Shown here in pieces: positions 10,801-21,729 of a DNA stretch of 64,000 nucleotides. Location of the stretch: the NCBI GenBank assembly GCA_029258915.1, contig JAPDJU010000001.1, forward strand, positions 62,001 to 126,000. The letters run 5' to 3'. Within the stretch, counting starts at the first letter, position 1. Every line of letters starts with the position of its first letter. The notes under the pieces are model-generated. The model was given only the letters and a program-made list of their open reading frames with translations, did no database searches and was not told the origin of the DNA. A program made the translations under genes and the position numbers. Source of the DNA: Thermoproteota archaeon (GTDB lineage: Archaea > Thermoproteota > Thermoprotei_A > EX4484-217-1).

Positions 10801-11742
10801 ATGAAAACTAGTGAGGGATTTAAGGAAAACGTAGTTGAGAAAAAGGTTTACGAAACTTATCTCAGCATAGTAGAGCCGTTTAAACCTATTAGATCAGTTA
10901 GGGGTATTGTTAATAGGTTACGTGAAGATTTTAAGCTTATTGTTTCAGAAAAACTTGTGGCATTAGTCGTTTCAGCTTTCTTAATAGGTAGACCTGTTCT
11001 TTTTGAAGGACCTCCGGGTACGGGAAAAACTGAAGTTGGCTATGGTATTTTAACTCTTTGGGCAGGTAAAAGAGCATTTATTCTTCCATGTAGTGAAAAT
11101 TATGATGAATATAGGGTTATCGGGGATTTCCACCCATTAATGGCTATGAAAATGGGGTTTACTGAGGAAAGTTTTGTACCTAGACCCTTACTTGCAGCTT
11201 TAGTTTTAGACTCAGGAGTACTTGTTGATGAAATTAGGAGAAGCAGCGAAGAATTTCAAAACATGTTACTTGATATTGTAGATAAGAGAAGAATAGTTAT
11301 ACCGGAGCTTAAAAGGGTTTTCAAAGCTAAAGGTGAAGGTTTTCAAGTGATTTTCACAAGTAACCCTGAAGATATTGCTCAAGGAGAACTAAGCGATGCT
11401 TTCCTGAGAAGAGTTGTTAGAATAAAGTTTACTTATCCTCCAGAAGAGGTAGAGAAGGAAATAGTTAAACTCAGGTTAGGTGAAGACTATAGACTAGTAA
11501 GCGAAGACAATATAGCAAAAATATTAGCAGTAATTAATGAACTAAGAAGTAAAGCATTACACAAGCCGGGCCCTGCAGATACTGTTGCATGGACGCAAAT
11601 GGCGGCTGGATTAGCTAAACTGAGAGGAAAAAGGAAAGCAGATATCAAGGACTTCTATGATGCAGCGTTCTCTGTTCTTCTTAAAAGAAGCGAGGATGAA
11701 GACGTAGTAGGTATGGTTGTTGAGAAATATTTTAAGAGGTAA
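10801..11742 (+). CDS. MoxR-family AAA+ ATPase
   Basis: Walker A FEGPPGTGKTE, Walker B-like VLVDEIRRS, sensor-1 FTSNPED. Confidence 0.9.
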   Translation: MKTSEGFKENVVEKKVYETYLSIVEPFKPIRSVRGIVNRLREDFKLIVSEKLVALVVSAFLIGRPVLFEGPPGTGKTEVGYGILTLWAGKRAFILPCSENYDEYRVIGDFHPLMAMKMGFTEESFVPRPLLAALVLDSGVLVDEIRRSSEEFQNMLLDIVDKRRIVIPELKRVFKAKGEGFQVIFTSNPEDIAQGELSDAFLRRVVRIKFTYPPEEVEKEIVKLRLGEDYRLVSEDNIAKILAVINELRSKALHKPGPADTVAWTQMAAGLAKLRGKRKADIKDFYDAAFSVLLKRSEDEDVVGMVVEKYFKR

Positions 11743-11752
11743 TGTTTAGTAA

Positions 11753-13858
11753 ATGAGATTAACAGCAAAGAATGAAATCCTTTTTAAGGAAGAAGAATTA
11801 GTAGATTTTCTAATTAAGCTATGCAAAGAACTAAGAAATAAAGGAACACCTTTAAGCATAAGCGAAGTAGAAAATGCGATAAAAATTCTAAAAACATATT
11901 GCTCCTTGACAGGGTATATTAAAGAGAAAGAACAATACATAGTACCATTTAACGATTTTAAGGAAGTATTAAAAGCTGTTTTAGCTAAGAGGGTAAACTA
12001 TGAAAGTGTTTTTGAAGAGGTTCTTAACAACTTTGTTTTAAAGAAGGCCTCCCTAAGGTATAAAATAGTTAGGGACATAGAGTTTAACCTTAAAGAATTA
12101 AGATTACATTATGGAGATAGAATACCGATAGCTAAAGTAAAAGTGTTGGTTAAAAATCCAAGTAAGAAACAAGCTTTCTATACGCTATGGAAACTTGGAG
12201 TTATAAAGAAAGACAGTAGAAAAGGTGTTTTTGAAATAGCTAGGAAAGAGAAAATTAATTCTATTGTTTCAAAATGTGTAGAACATAATCTTAAAGACTT
12301 AAACAAAGCAGCAAATTACATTATGCTAAAGAATATTCAGAAATGTCCATTAAGAAGAATAAAGGATGAAAAAGACTTTTACTTAGACTCTATAGAGGAC
12401 ATTATTCGAAACAAGCTTAGCATAGAAGATCTCCCCAGCACTAAAATCCTTGAATTATCACTTTACGCTTTTGAAAAGAAAAGAAGAAATGTATCTAAGT
12501 TTTTAGCCAAAATACTTGCACATAGAATATTAAAAACACCATTAGAAGTTAAAAGCCTTGACTCAAGCAAGCTCATTAAGGTTCTGAAGGAACATGGCCT
12601 ATTAGATTCGCAAATAATCGGCTCAATATTAAATTATAATCCTAAAGCTGTAAACGAACTAATAAAAGACTATAAAAACACATTATTAGAGACTTTGCCC
12701 TCACTTAGACTAGAGTCTCAGAGACTTGTTGTTAGTAAGCTATCTAAATCACCACTAAACAAAAATGAAATACATAAGATTATCTCAAATACTAACCCTA
12801 GAGCATTAAGCTCTCTTAAAAAAATAAAATGCAATAACTTAAATGTTAGTGAACGGATTTTAATTAAAGCTGCTTCAAAACTTGCTAAGGTATTTGAATA
12901 CTATAGAAAGGCATTTTTAGAAAATAATAAAGGATACTATGACATGGCCAATAGCGTTCTCGAAGAATACCATAACTTAATGAAGCAATATTCTTCGACT
13001 ATTCCAGCACATAAGATGTCAGAGCTAGAAAAAACTATTACTGAAAAAATTGATGTTTTAAACGCATTATTAGCTTCGGTATCCTTCGGAATACCAAGCA
13101 ATCTACCCTATATCTTGAAGATTTATGGAGCTAGTTTTCAAACATTACATTTGCTTAAAGAAGTTTATGAAGCATCTGTTGATGATGAAGTTAAGAAAAA
13201 CGTTTTACATGCAGCCTCCATGGTTGTTCAGCGATTAAAAACTAAGTATAGATCGTACATTACCACTGCTAAGCGTAAAAAGACTAAGAGAAAAACAGCT
13301 AGCATGGTTATTAGAGATAGCATCTATAATGTTTTAAGGTTTGAAGAAAAACCTATAGTCTATCAGGAAAGGAAGAAAGAAGTAAAGATAATATTACTTG
13401 TAGATGTTAGCGGCAGCATGAGAGAGTTTGCTGAACACGCAATTCTAATAGCTTCTACATTTACCAAGAGCGTTAGCGATCTCATAGTTTTTAGAGAATA
13501 TGTAGTTAAGGTTCCCAATAGAATTCTAAAGAATCCTATACTCCTAGTCGAATTCCTCTTTAACCTTAAGTTCGGTGGATGGACGAATATAGCTTTAGCT
13601 TTGTCTGAGGTATCTAGGAGAAAGGGTAGAAAAGTTGTTGTTATGATCTCTGATCTTAAACAAACAGTTAAAGGGTACAATCCCTTAGATGAAGCTAAAT
13701 ATGCTGTTAAAGGAAGTACTGAATTTATAGTTTTAACTCCTCCATTACATGATGAAGTTTTCGCTAATGAGCTTAAAACCCTTGGAGCCAAGGTTTATGC
13801 CGTTAATAATGTTGAGGATTTTGTGAGGAAACTGGCATATATATTTAGAAGTTCCTAA
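11753..13858 (+). CDS. VWA-domain (CoxE-like) protein
   Basis: Uninterrupted MIDAS motif ILLVDVSGSMREFAEH; paired with MoxR. Confidence 0.85.
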   Translation: MRLTAKNEILFKEEELVDFLIKLCKELRNKGTPLSISEVENAIKILKTYCSLTGYIKEKEQYIVPFNDFKEVLKAVLAKRVNYESVFEEVLNNFVLKKASLRYKIVRDIEFNLKELRLHYGDRIPIAKVKVLVKNPSKKQAFYTLWKLGVIKKDSRKGVFEIARKEKINSIVSKCVEHNLKDLNKAANYIMLKNIQKCPLRRIKDEKDFYLDSIEDIIRNKLSIEDLPSTKILELSLYAFEKKRRNVSKFLAKILAHRILKTPLEVKSLDSSKLIKVLKEHGLLDSQIIGSILNYNPKAVNELIKDYKNTLLETLPSLRLESQRLVVSKLSKSPLNKNEIHKIISNTNPRALSSLKKIKCNNLNVSERILIKAASKLAKVFEYYRKAFLENNKGYYDMANSVLEEYHNLMKQYSSTIPAHKMSELEKTITEKIDVLNALLASVSFGIPSNLPYILKIYGASFQTLHLLKEVYEASVDDEVKKNVLHAASMVVQRLKTKYRSYITTAKRKKTKRKTASMVIRDSIYNVLRFEEKPIVYQERKKEVKIILLVDVSGSMREFAEHAILIASTFTKSVSDLIVFREYVVKVPNRILKNPILLVEFLFNLKFGGWTNIALALSEVSRRKGRKVVVMISDLKQTVKGYNPLDEAKYAVKGSTEFIVLTPPLHDEVFANELKTLGAKVYAVNNVEDFVRKLAYIFRSS

Positions 13859-13920
13859 AGTTAGCATTATATAATACATATACTTCTACTATTACCTAAT
13901 GGTCATTAGGTAATAGTAGC

Positions 13921-15065
13921 ATGCTCCTTCACAAATATTGGGTTAGATTTTATAGTATAGGGCACCTTTTCGAAGCATTAAGCTGGGGTTTGTACTACGC
14001 AGTATCGAGAATATATGTTAAGGAGTTTTTAGGAGGAACATATACGGACATAATGTTTCTTAACGCTGCTGAGTGCGCACCTGTACTGACATCTACTTTT
14101 TGGATACGCTAGCTGATAGGTATGGTAGGAGAAAATTCGTTTTATTAGGGTTAATATCTGTGCCATCACTTGCGCTTATAGGCTTTACCGGCATCCCCTA
14201 TGTCCAAATACTAGCAGCTGTTACGAGTTTAGCATGGATTACTTCATGGCCTTCAATAATTGCCCGTGGTTTCGGAAAAAGCAGAAAGCGGCTATAGATA
14301 TGGCACTGTTACTTTAGGCGGTTCTTTAGGATGGGGCTAGGATGCAGCATGATGGGGTTTATATATGGGTTTGGAGGAGTGAAGCTTATTACATTAATTG
14401 CGGCATTAACTTTAACGCTATTCTACATAGTGTTCTATACGGCATATCCTAAAGAATATGATATTGTGAGAAAATATGACAGTAAAAATAAACTAGCACA
14501 GTAAATAAAATTCCTAGAAACTTATTTATATTCCTGCTAGTTGTAGGTATTAGCTATTTCGGTGTTTCATGGTCATTTAATGTACTTTTAATTAAGCTTT
14601 ACATTGAAGTTAGAAGGAACGAAGTCGTGTATGGGATAATATACGGTGGCTTAACATCTTTAATATGTTCCATGATAAGACCCTTATGCCGGAAAGCTAG
14701 GTGATAAAGTAGGAAGCTTAAAACTTTATAAAGCATCACTAGTATCATACTCTTTACTTATGTTTCTTTTAGCCATAAGCAGAGGAATAATTATGACTAT
14801 TTTATGGCTTATACTCATCTATCCGCTCTATGATATTTCAGTAGTAACAACAGTTTCCAGCTTTGTACCTAAACACTTAAAAGCATCTGCCATTGGCTCG
14901 CTTTATACTGTTATGAGTATATCAGGTACGTTAATTCCTATTGTTGGACCTCTAACTGATCTTTGGGGAGCACGATATTCAGTGCTTTTAGCTTCAGCGC
15001 TTCAAATAGCCGCCCTACTAGCGCTTGTTTTGAAATTTAATTTAAAAGGTATTCTAAAGACCTAG
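13921..15065 (+). pseudogene. Major facilitator superfamily transporter remnant with several frame breaks
   Basis: MFS motif TLADRYGRRKF and TM segments distributed over at least 4 reading-frame changes (MLLHKYWVRFYSIGHLFEALSWG.., LADRYGRRK.., MMGFIYGFGG.., FIFLLVVGISYFGVSWSF.., MFLLAISRG..LTDLWGARYSVLLAS). Confidence 0.85.
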
Positions 15066-15626
15066 GATTTCATGTATTTGTTTTAAAGCTTCTAACGATA
15101 TTTCAACAAGTTTTCTAAGTTCTATTCCTAGCCTCTCACATGCCATAGTTATTTTGTCTCTACGAATATTTCTCGCAAAATCTTTTTGCTTAAACTTCTT
15201 AAGAACACTCTTAACCTTAACTTCTTCAAGCTTTTTATGCGGCATAACAAGAGCGGTAGCAATTATGAGACCGGATATCTGATCTGAAGCTATTAAAGCA
15301 TAAGCCATTTTGCTTTCAGGTTTAACACCAGACAGTTCGTTATGAGACATTATTGCTTCTAAGGCTTCTTGAGGTAACTTGTTTTTAAGGAAATCTGCTG
15401 TTATTTTAGTATGTAATGGCATATTATTCTTAGTTTTATCATAGTCTAAGTCATGAAGTAACCCTACAAGCCCCCATAAGTTTTCGTCCTCATTAAAATA
15501 TTTAGCTAAACCTTTCATTATTGCTTCAACAGCATAAACATGTTTTCTTATTTTATCGTTTCTAATCCATTCTTCTATAAGTTTTAAAGCTTCACTCCTA
15601 GATATCATAAAACCACCTTCTAACAT
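15054..15626 (-). CDS. HD-domain phosphohydrolase
   Basis: GLLHDLDYDKTK HD motif, H...HNELSG. Confidence 0.85.
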   Translation of the reverse strand: MLEGGFMISRSEALKLIEEWIRNDKIRKHVYAVEAIMKGLAKYFNEDENLWGLVGLLHDLDYDKTKNNMPLHTKITADFLKNKLPQEALEAIMSHNELSGVKPESKMAYALIASDQISGLIIATALVMPHKKLEEVKVKSVLKKFKQKDFARNIRRDKITMACERLGIELRKLVEISLEALKQIHEILGL

Positions 15627-15769
15627 TATTAAGAACCTTATCCCATAATCTTTGCTTTAGAAACATATTTTACTTTCCAACAATACCTTACCTAAATTGC
15701 ACACTAACAAGGTTGCCTTGCATTAATTTAAAATAACATGTTCTAAATATATCGTTACAGGAGATCCAT

Positions 15770-16168
15770 ATGTCTGAAAGATTTATGAGTGTTAAAGAAA
15801 TTCTCCATGAGATAGATAAGCTACTTGATGAAGAAGCAATGGTAATCACTAAAGCTCTTTCGAAAGTAGATGATCCCTTATATAGAGCAACACTTTCAGA
15901 TATTTTATCCCATATAATAGCCAATAAGAGCCAAGTTTGCGGATTAAGGAACATCTACATTTTCGGAGCACCTAAGCCTTCAGCTAAAGACAAAGAAGTT
16001 TATTTTAAAGCTTTTAGAGACTCTATTAGATTGTTCACTCAAGCCACACGACTTCTCCAGAGGCTCTCAGATACGGCAGTAGATCCTAGGATAAGAGGCT
16101 ACATAGACACTATGCTTAGCTTATGGAAATACTCACTAAAAGTTGGTAGGAAGGTTTTAAAACGCTAA
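15770..16168 (+). CDS. Conserved hypothetical protein
   Basis: ORF of 132 aa, intergenic start context. Confidence 0.5.
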   Translation: MSERFMSVKEILHEIDKLLDEEAMVITKALSKVDDPLYRATLSDILSHIIANKSQVCGLRNIYIFGAPKPSAKDKEVYFKAFRDSIRLFTQATRLLQRLSDTAVDPRIRGYIDTMLSLWKYSLKVGRKVLKR

Positions 16169-16260
16169 CCTTTAATTCTAAGTTAAAAACCACTTTTTTC
16201 TACTTCCGAAAACTATTTTCTGTAAAGTGTGTTTTACATATGTTTAGGTGAGCCAATTTC

Positions 16261-17631
16261 ATGCAATCTAAAATTCCATCAGCATTAACCATTGCTGGAA
16301 GCGATTCGGGTGGAGGTGCTGGAATAGAAGCTGACTTAAAAACATTTGCCGCTTTAGGAGTTCATGGTATGGCTGCTATTACCTCAATAACTGCTCAGAA
16401 CACTTATGAAGTAAGAGCTATTTACGACTTGCCGCCTGAAATGGTTGTTACTCAAATAGAAGCTGTTGCTGATGATATAGGTGTTGATGCTGCGAAAACA
16501 GGTATGCTAAGTAACTCTGAAATAATTAAGGCCGTAGCTTCTACTGTTAAAAAATATGGTTTTCCACTTGTCGTTGACCCTGTTATGATAGCTAAAAGCG
16601 GTGCTTCACTTTTAAGACCTGAAGCTGTAGAAACACTTGTAAAATACATTATACCTTTAGCTACTGTTGTAACCCCTAACCGTATGGAAGCAGAAAAGCT
16701 TTCAGGAATTAAAATAAAAACTATCGAGGATGCTAAGAGAGCCGCAAAACATATTGCTGAAGAATTAGGAGCTAAAGCTGTTATCGTTAAAGGAGGTCAC
16801 ATTTTAGACATTGAAAGCATAGACGTACTTTACTATAATGGTGTATTTAAAGAATTTAGAGCACAAAGGATAGAGAATGGATGCACGCACGGTACTGGAT
16901 GCAGCTTCTCGGCAGCGATTGCTGCTGAAATAGCTAAAGGCAAGCCCATCGAAGAAGCTGTTAGAGTAGCTAAGGAATTCATAACCTTAGCTATAAAGTA
17001 TGGTCTCAAAATAGGGAAAGGACATTGTCCTGTAAATCCTACGGCATGGGTTGAAATACCTGCTGAGAAATATCGTATTTTAGAAAACATTAACAATGCG
17101 TTAGAAATACTTGTGAAACACGGTGAATTTGTCTCTAAACTTATACCTGAAACCCAAACAAACCTAGTAATGGCCTTATCCAGGAAATATTCTAGAACAG
17201 TAAATGATGTAGCAGGTATACCTGGAAGAATAGTTAGATACTTTAACACAGTTAAGCCTTCCGGAAACCCTGTTTTCGGAGCTTCAAAACACATGGCCAA
17301 AGCTGTTCTTAAGGCTATGGAATTTAACGAAAACATTAGAGCAGCTGCCAACATAAAATATAGTAAAGAAATAATAGATGCTGCTAAAAAACTTGGATAT
17401 AAAGTATCCTACTATGATAGAAAAGAAGAACCTCCAGAAATCAAAGCTGCAGAAGGAAAAACTATACCGTGGGGTATTGAACAAGCAATAAAGAAGCTTA
17501 AAGGTGAAGTCCCAGACATAGTTTATCACCTTGGTGACTGGGGTAAAGAGCCCATGATAAACATCTTTGGTAAAGATGCTGTAGATGTTGCTTATAAAAT
17601 AGTTAGAATAGCGAAAGAGCTCAGCAAATAA
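16261..17631 (+). CDS. thiDN: Bifunctional hydroxymethylpyrimidine (phosphate) kinase / thiamine-phosphate synthase (ThiD-ThiN)
   Basis: [29 protein letters not shown] (ThiD) plus ThiN-like C-terminus ([33 protein letters not shown]). Confidence 0.93.
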   Translation: MQSKIPSALTIAGSDSGGGAGIEADLKTFAALGVHGMAAITSITAQNTYEVRAIYDLPPEMVVTQIEAVADDIGVDAAKTGMLSNSEIIKAVASTVKKYGFPLVVDPVMIAKSGASLLRPEAVETLVKYIIPLATVVTPNRMEAEKLSGIKIKTIEDAKRAAKHIAEELGAKAVIVKGGHILDIESIDVLYYNGVFKEFRAQRIENGCTHGTGCSFSAAIAAEIAKGKPIEEAVRVAKEFITLAIKYGLKIGKGHCPVNPTAWVEIPAEKYRILENINNALEILVKHGEFVSKLIPETQTNLVMALSRKYSRTVNDVAGIPGRIVRYFNTVKPSGNPVFGASKHMAKAVLKAMEFNENIRAAANIKYSKEIIDAAKKLGYKVSYYDRKEEPPEIKAAEGKTIPWGIEQAIKKLKGEVPDIVYHLGDWGKEPMINIFGKDAVDVAYKIVRIAKELSK

Positions 17632-17695
17632 AAGTTTAAAAGCGGAAAAAATAATTACTAGATATTAGCTAACATAAAGAGACAGGGCAGTTAGC

Positions 17696-18115
17696 ATGAC
17701 AACAATGGAAATTCCTCCGGAATGGCAGAAATTCAAGTATAGGGGCAAATCTCTAGATGAACTGCTAAATATGCCATTTGATGAGCTAATAAATCTTCTG
17801 CCAGCTAGGGCTAGAAGGAGCCTTATGAGAGGTATTAAACCAAGGCAAAGAATACTGTTAGAGAAAATTAGGAAATATAAAAAACTAGGCATTAAGAAAC
17901 CAATTAAAACGCATGTCAGAGACATGATAATACTGCCTGAAATGATTGGAATAACAATAGCTGTTTACAATGGTAAAGAATTCATACCTATGCAGGTAAC
18001 ACCTTGGATGATAGGTCACTACCTTGGAGAATTCTCACCATCAACAAGAATCGTTAAACATGGTGAACCTGGTCTTAGAGCAACCAGAAGTAGCATGTAT
18101 GTGCCTCTAAAGTAA
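17696..18115 (+). CDS. rpsS: 30S ribosomal protein S19 (uS19)
   Basis: [20 protein letters not shown]...[48 protein letters not shown]. Confidence 0.96.
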   Translation: MTTMEIPPEWQKFKYRGKSLDELLNMPFDELINLLPARARRSLMRGIKPRQRILLEKIRKYKKLGIKKPIKTHVRDMIILPEMIGITIAVYNGKEFIPMQVTPWMIGHYLGEFSPSTRIVKHGEPGLRATRSSMYVPLK

Positions 18116-18125
18116 AAACCCACTT

Positions 18126-18881
18126 TTAAACATATAATCCTTCTGATTTAGCCTTTTTAATTATAGATAATACTTCTTCATCAGTTAGATCATACCATTT
18201 AATATATGCTTCGGCTACAGCGAAACCCCAGAAATCGCTTCTAATGTTTGGAACATAAATCATATCCGCGTAAGAATAAAGGAGCTTTATACTGCTAAGA
18301 GAAGCTGTAGGAGCACCTACATGTACTTTTGAAGCACCTATGTTTTTAAGGAACTTAACCGCAACAAGCATTGTATACCCTGAAGCAATACCATCATCGA
18401 TAACAATGACTTTCATGTTTTTAAACATATTATAGCCTATACTTTCTCTAAAAAGCTTCTCTCTACGCTTAACTTCAGCTAGAGTTATTTTAACATGTTC
18501 TTCAACTTCCTTAGCACTAAACCCTAAACGTTCTCTTAAAGGCTCATTAATTACTACAGTTCCATCCGGGGCAACTGCACCATAACCTGCTTCCGTATTC
18601 CATGGAATAAGCACCTTTCTTACAACAACAATGTCCATTTTTATAGATAGCCTCTTAGACACAGTATATGCTACCGGAAGCCCTCCCCTTGGAATAGCCA
18701 GTATATAATCTATATCTCTGTGAACATTATTTTCAATTAGAAGTTTAGCTAAAGTTAGACCTCCATCCTCTCTGTCCTTAAAAACATATCTCAACTCAAG
18801 CAGATGACTATAGAAAACTACTTTACTTCTAAATTTCTCTAAATATTTTTTAACCGCATAAAGGAACTCGGGATAACTCAT
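18126..18881 (-). CDS. Phosphoribosyltransferase
   Basis: PRTase loop VIVIDDGIASGYTM; AIPRGGLPVAYTV. Confidence 0.88.
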   Translation of the reverse strand: MSYPEFLYAVKKYLEKFRSKVVFYSHLLELRYVFKDREDGGLTLAKLLIENNVHRDIDYILAIPRGGLPVAYTVSKRLSIKMDIVVVRKVLIPWNTEAGYGAVAPDGTVVINEPLRERLGFSAKEVEEHVKITLAEVKRREKLFRESIGYNMFKNMKVIVIDDGIASGYTMLVAVKFLKNIGASKVHVGAPTASLSSIKLLYSYADMIYVPNIRSDFWGFAVAEAYIKWYDLTDEEVLSIIKKAKSEGLYV

Positions 18882-19078
18882 TAGCCCAACCTAGTAAAGT
18901 TTTGGATGAGCTGAAATATTAAAACATATAGGTAAACATTGTATGTTCACTTAAGAAGATAAAAATGAACATATCTATATTTACTAATTTTTAACTAAAC
19001 AATATTTATTAGTGCTACAATATAAGTTAAGACGTGGTTTAAATATCCTTTAAAGCATCTACCATAGGGAATAGGGAA

Positions 19079-20126
19079 ATGCAACCCTTATTACCTTTTA
19101 ACATTCCTTTGGTTTACATCAAACCTAGAGAGAAAATAGCTGAAGTTTATGTTGAATGTTCTTCAGAATGCTTAAGCAAAGTATTTGGGGTAGAAACTTT
19201 ATTAGGTTTGTTTAGTGCAGTTTGGTATGTGTTGAAGCCATATGGGGTGGTGGGAGCTACGCTCTAAGCCCCGTAGGGTCTATACTCGTAGATAGGAGCC
19301 TCGTGCCGTTGGGCTCGACAGCCACCCATGAACCCATACGGGATGAACCGTGAAGGTGAGCCCTCTGCGGTGAGGTGGAAGCCCCTAGAGGAGCATCCTA
19401 ACCCAACCCAAACTACCATAAAACACCCTCTAGAGACAAACAGTACTAAGTAAGTATAAGTTAAAATTAGGTACTATATTGGAATTAACTAATGGAAAAA
19501 ACAGTGTAACATTATTTATAACAGGTTTTCAAGATAGAAGAAAAGTTGAAAAAGAAATTCTTAAATTAGACTGTGTATCGTCTGTCAAGGTTTTTTCGGA
19601 TGTTCTTATGGAAAAAGGGTTAGGTGTAGATATATTCCATTATCCTATAATGATTGCGGATTCCCATGCTTTAATATTCAATGCAAGGTATCTAATAGAA
19701 ACTTATATAGATTTAAGGGAAAGACTCGGTGATGCAGCAAACGTAATCTTTTACCATTTAGGCTTCCAATACGGATATCATGCAACTAAAGAACTTTCGG
19801 AAAAGCTTGGAGTAAAGCTCAGAGCACTATATAGTGTTAGTGAATTAGGTGAGATATTTTGCAGGATAGCCAGGGTTTATGGTTGGGGTTTCTTTGAAAT
19901 AGATTATGTAGAAGAGTCACGAGGAGTAATTAAAGTTTTCAATTCATGGACTGCTAGAGTGTATAGAGAGTTAAAAGGTTTAGCCAAAGAGCCTGTATGC
20001 CATATTGTTAGAGGCATGATAGCTGGTGCAGCTACTGCTATTACAGGCAAACGATGCAAAGCCGTGGAAATTCTTTGTACTGCCAAAGGTGATCCGTTCT
20101 ACTACTTTGAAGTTTTCGAAGAATAA
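19079..20126 (+). pseudogene. ACT-V4R domain protein gene split by a GC-rich insertion (parts 19079..19192 and 19446..20126)
   Basis: Left part ...IAEVYVECSSECLSKVFGV and right part LSKYKLKLGTILELTNGKNSVTLFITGF... join in frame; C-terminal V4R-like NVIFYHLGFQYGYHATKELSEKLG...AAATAITGKRCKAVEILCTAKGDPFYYFEV. Confidence 0.65.
19193..19445 (+). mobile_element. GC-rich insertion; probable IS200/IS605 TnpB 3'-end/omegaRNA-like remnant
   Basis: Marked GC-rich island in AT-rich context, exact interruption of an ORF, hairpin-rich 3' half (ggaagcccctagaggagcatcc); no transposase catalytic motifs, so identity is inferential. Confidence 0.45.
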
Positions 20127-20782
20127 TTGCTTAGTTTCTCAATTCTATTTTTAATTGAGGGATAAACACCTATCTTTCTAAGAACGTATATTGTAAAGTG
20201 TATTATGTTCCTTGGAACACCACTTTTCTTCTCTCTAGTTCTTTCCTCTATGTACTTGTAAACCTCTATTACTTTATCCTTTCCTAAAAGTTTTACAGCA
20301 TACTTATCAGCTTCAAATTCCTCACGCCTGTAAATGAAGAAAACAGCTGAAATTACTACCGGAAAAAGTGCTAAACTTAGTAAGTCATTAAAATAACCTA
20401 CAATAAAAACTAATGTTAAAGCTATCATAGCTGTTACAAACACCTTAAACTGAGATCTTCTTCTTAAATGCCCTATTTCATGAGCTAAAAAAACCTTTGC
20501 AACATCAATTTTTCCCGCTAAGAATCTACCATCAATAATTATTAGAGGCTTAAATGGAGGTGTGTGAAGCGCCGCCATAACCAGCATTGAGCTTCCTACT
20601 TCTTTCCACATTTTCAGGTTTATGTTATCTCCATAAGCTTTCTTTACAAACTCTATGAGATCTTTAGGCACTGTATTATGGTCTATACTTATACTTTTAG
20701 ATGATATCACTAAGTATTGGAGAGTATATGTTAAATATAATGTTATTACTGCTAAGAGGATTTCAATAATTAGAAAATTCAA
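20102..20782 (-). CDS. M48-family (HtpX-like) metalloprotease
   Basis: FLAHEIGHLRRR zinc motif, EFEADKYAVKLLG. Confidence 0.88.
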   Translation of the reverse strand: MNFLIIEILLAVITLYLTYTLQYLVISSKSISIDHNTVPKDLIEFVKKAYGDNINLKMWKEVGSSMLVMAALHTPPFKPLIIIDGRFLAGKIDVAKVFLAHEIGHLRRRSQFKVFVTAMIALTLVFIVGYFNDLLSLALFPVVISAVFFIYRREEFEADKYAVKLLGKDKVIEVYKYIEERTREKKSGVPRNIIHFTIYVLRKIGVYPSIKNRIEKLSNYSSKTSK

Positions 20783-20787
20783 TTTGT

Positions 20788-21681
20788 TCAGCTCTTCCTA
20801 TATAGTTCCAGAAGGTATCTGTAAACAGTACCCCAAATGTAGTTATCAGTTCTCATTTTGTTTTCGAAATTATTTATTAGTATGAAGTCTTTGAAAGCGT
20901 TTTCTGTTTCTTCATCCCATACGCCTGTTATTTCACCTTTATAGTAACCTAGTTTCTTTAATGCTTTTTGAATAGTTTCAGCTACTTTATTTTTATCTAC
21001 TACATCATCAGGTTTCTCTCTTGTAAGAAGTGTTAATTCCCATATTCTAAATAGTCTTTTAAGTTCTTGAACTGGTTCTGGATGATCATCAACCCTTAAA
21101 TCAACATATCTGTCAGTATATCCTCCGTACCCTCCTTTTTCACGGACAACAATTATTGCCGCTGATTGCTTACCTCTACGATCCCCTCCAGCTTTATCTC
21201 CGGCTTCTAAAGCCGCTAGTAATTTATCTACTAGTTCTCCTTTGGTTTGTTCAAAAGCTTTAGCCATGGCTTCTAAAACCTCAGGCCCTGTAAGTATGTT
21301 TCCCTGAACAGCATAGTTACTTCCCACAATATGGCCAGCATAAGCATAACATTTAGAACCTGTAAACGCAGCTGCTTCGCCTTTACTGTCAACTATGCCT
21401 ACCTGTCTTTCCTCTTTTTGAGGATCATCGCTGATGAGTGTTTGTAAAACTTTTTTAGCACTATAACCTTTTTCTAAAAGCTCTAATCCTTTAGGGCCAT
21501 AAGATATATTTGCTAGCGCTTGTGTAGCTACCGCTCCAACATTTGCTTTAGCCCATGGGACAAGCGCTCCAACAGCTATAAACTTGGATGCTACAGCTAC
21601 ACCTAAGTCTTTAGTTTCAGGGTCATAACCCACTATTGAAAATGTGCTTAGTCCTTTTCTTTTAGTGCACATTGTTAACAC
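20788..21681 (-). CDS. DUF1028 family protein with C-terminal peptidoglycan-binding-like domain
   Basis: STFSIVGYDPETKDLGVAVASKFIAVGALVPWAKANVGAVATQA; C-term IQKALKKLGYYKGEITGVWDEETENAFKDF. Confidence 0.88.
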   Translation of the reverse strand: MLTMCTKRKGLSTFSIVGYDPETKDLGVAVASKFIAVGALVPWAKANVGAVATQALANISYGPKGLELLEKGYSAKKVLQTLISDDPQKEERQVGIVDSKGEAAAFTGSKCYAYAGHIVGSNYAVQGNILTGPEVLEAMAKAFEQTKGELVDKLLAALEAGDKAGGDRRGKQSAAIIVVREKGGYGGYTDRYVDLRVDDHPEPVQELKRLFRIWELTLLTREKPDDVVDKNKVAETIQKALKKLGYYKGEITGVWDEETENAFKDFILINNFENKMRTDNYIWGTVYRYLLELYRKS

Positions 21682-21729
21682 ATACGTAATGTATATTTTT
21701 AAAAACTAATATTTTTCTATGCTCTAGAA

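Noticed and set aside
19193-19445. Archaeal RNase P RNA, SRP RNA or tRNA in the GC-rich island
   Set aside because: I could not find their conserved core motifs (e.g. the SRP helix 8 GGAAG/GCAG pattern or a tRNA T-arm GGTTCRA), so only a generic structured/IS-remnant call is supported.
19193-19445. Bulge-helix-bulge archaeal mRNA intron
   Set aside because: Clean ORF restoration is compatible, but I see no complementary exon-intron strands flanking the junctions to form a BHB; kept only as an alternative to test.
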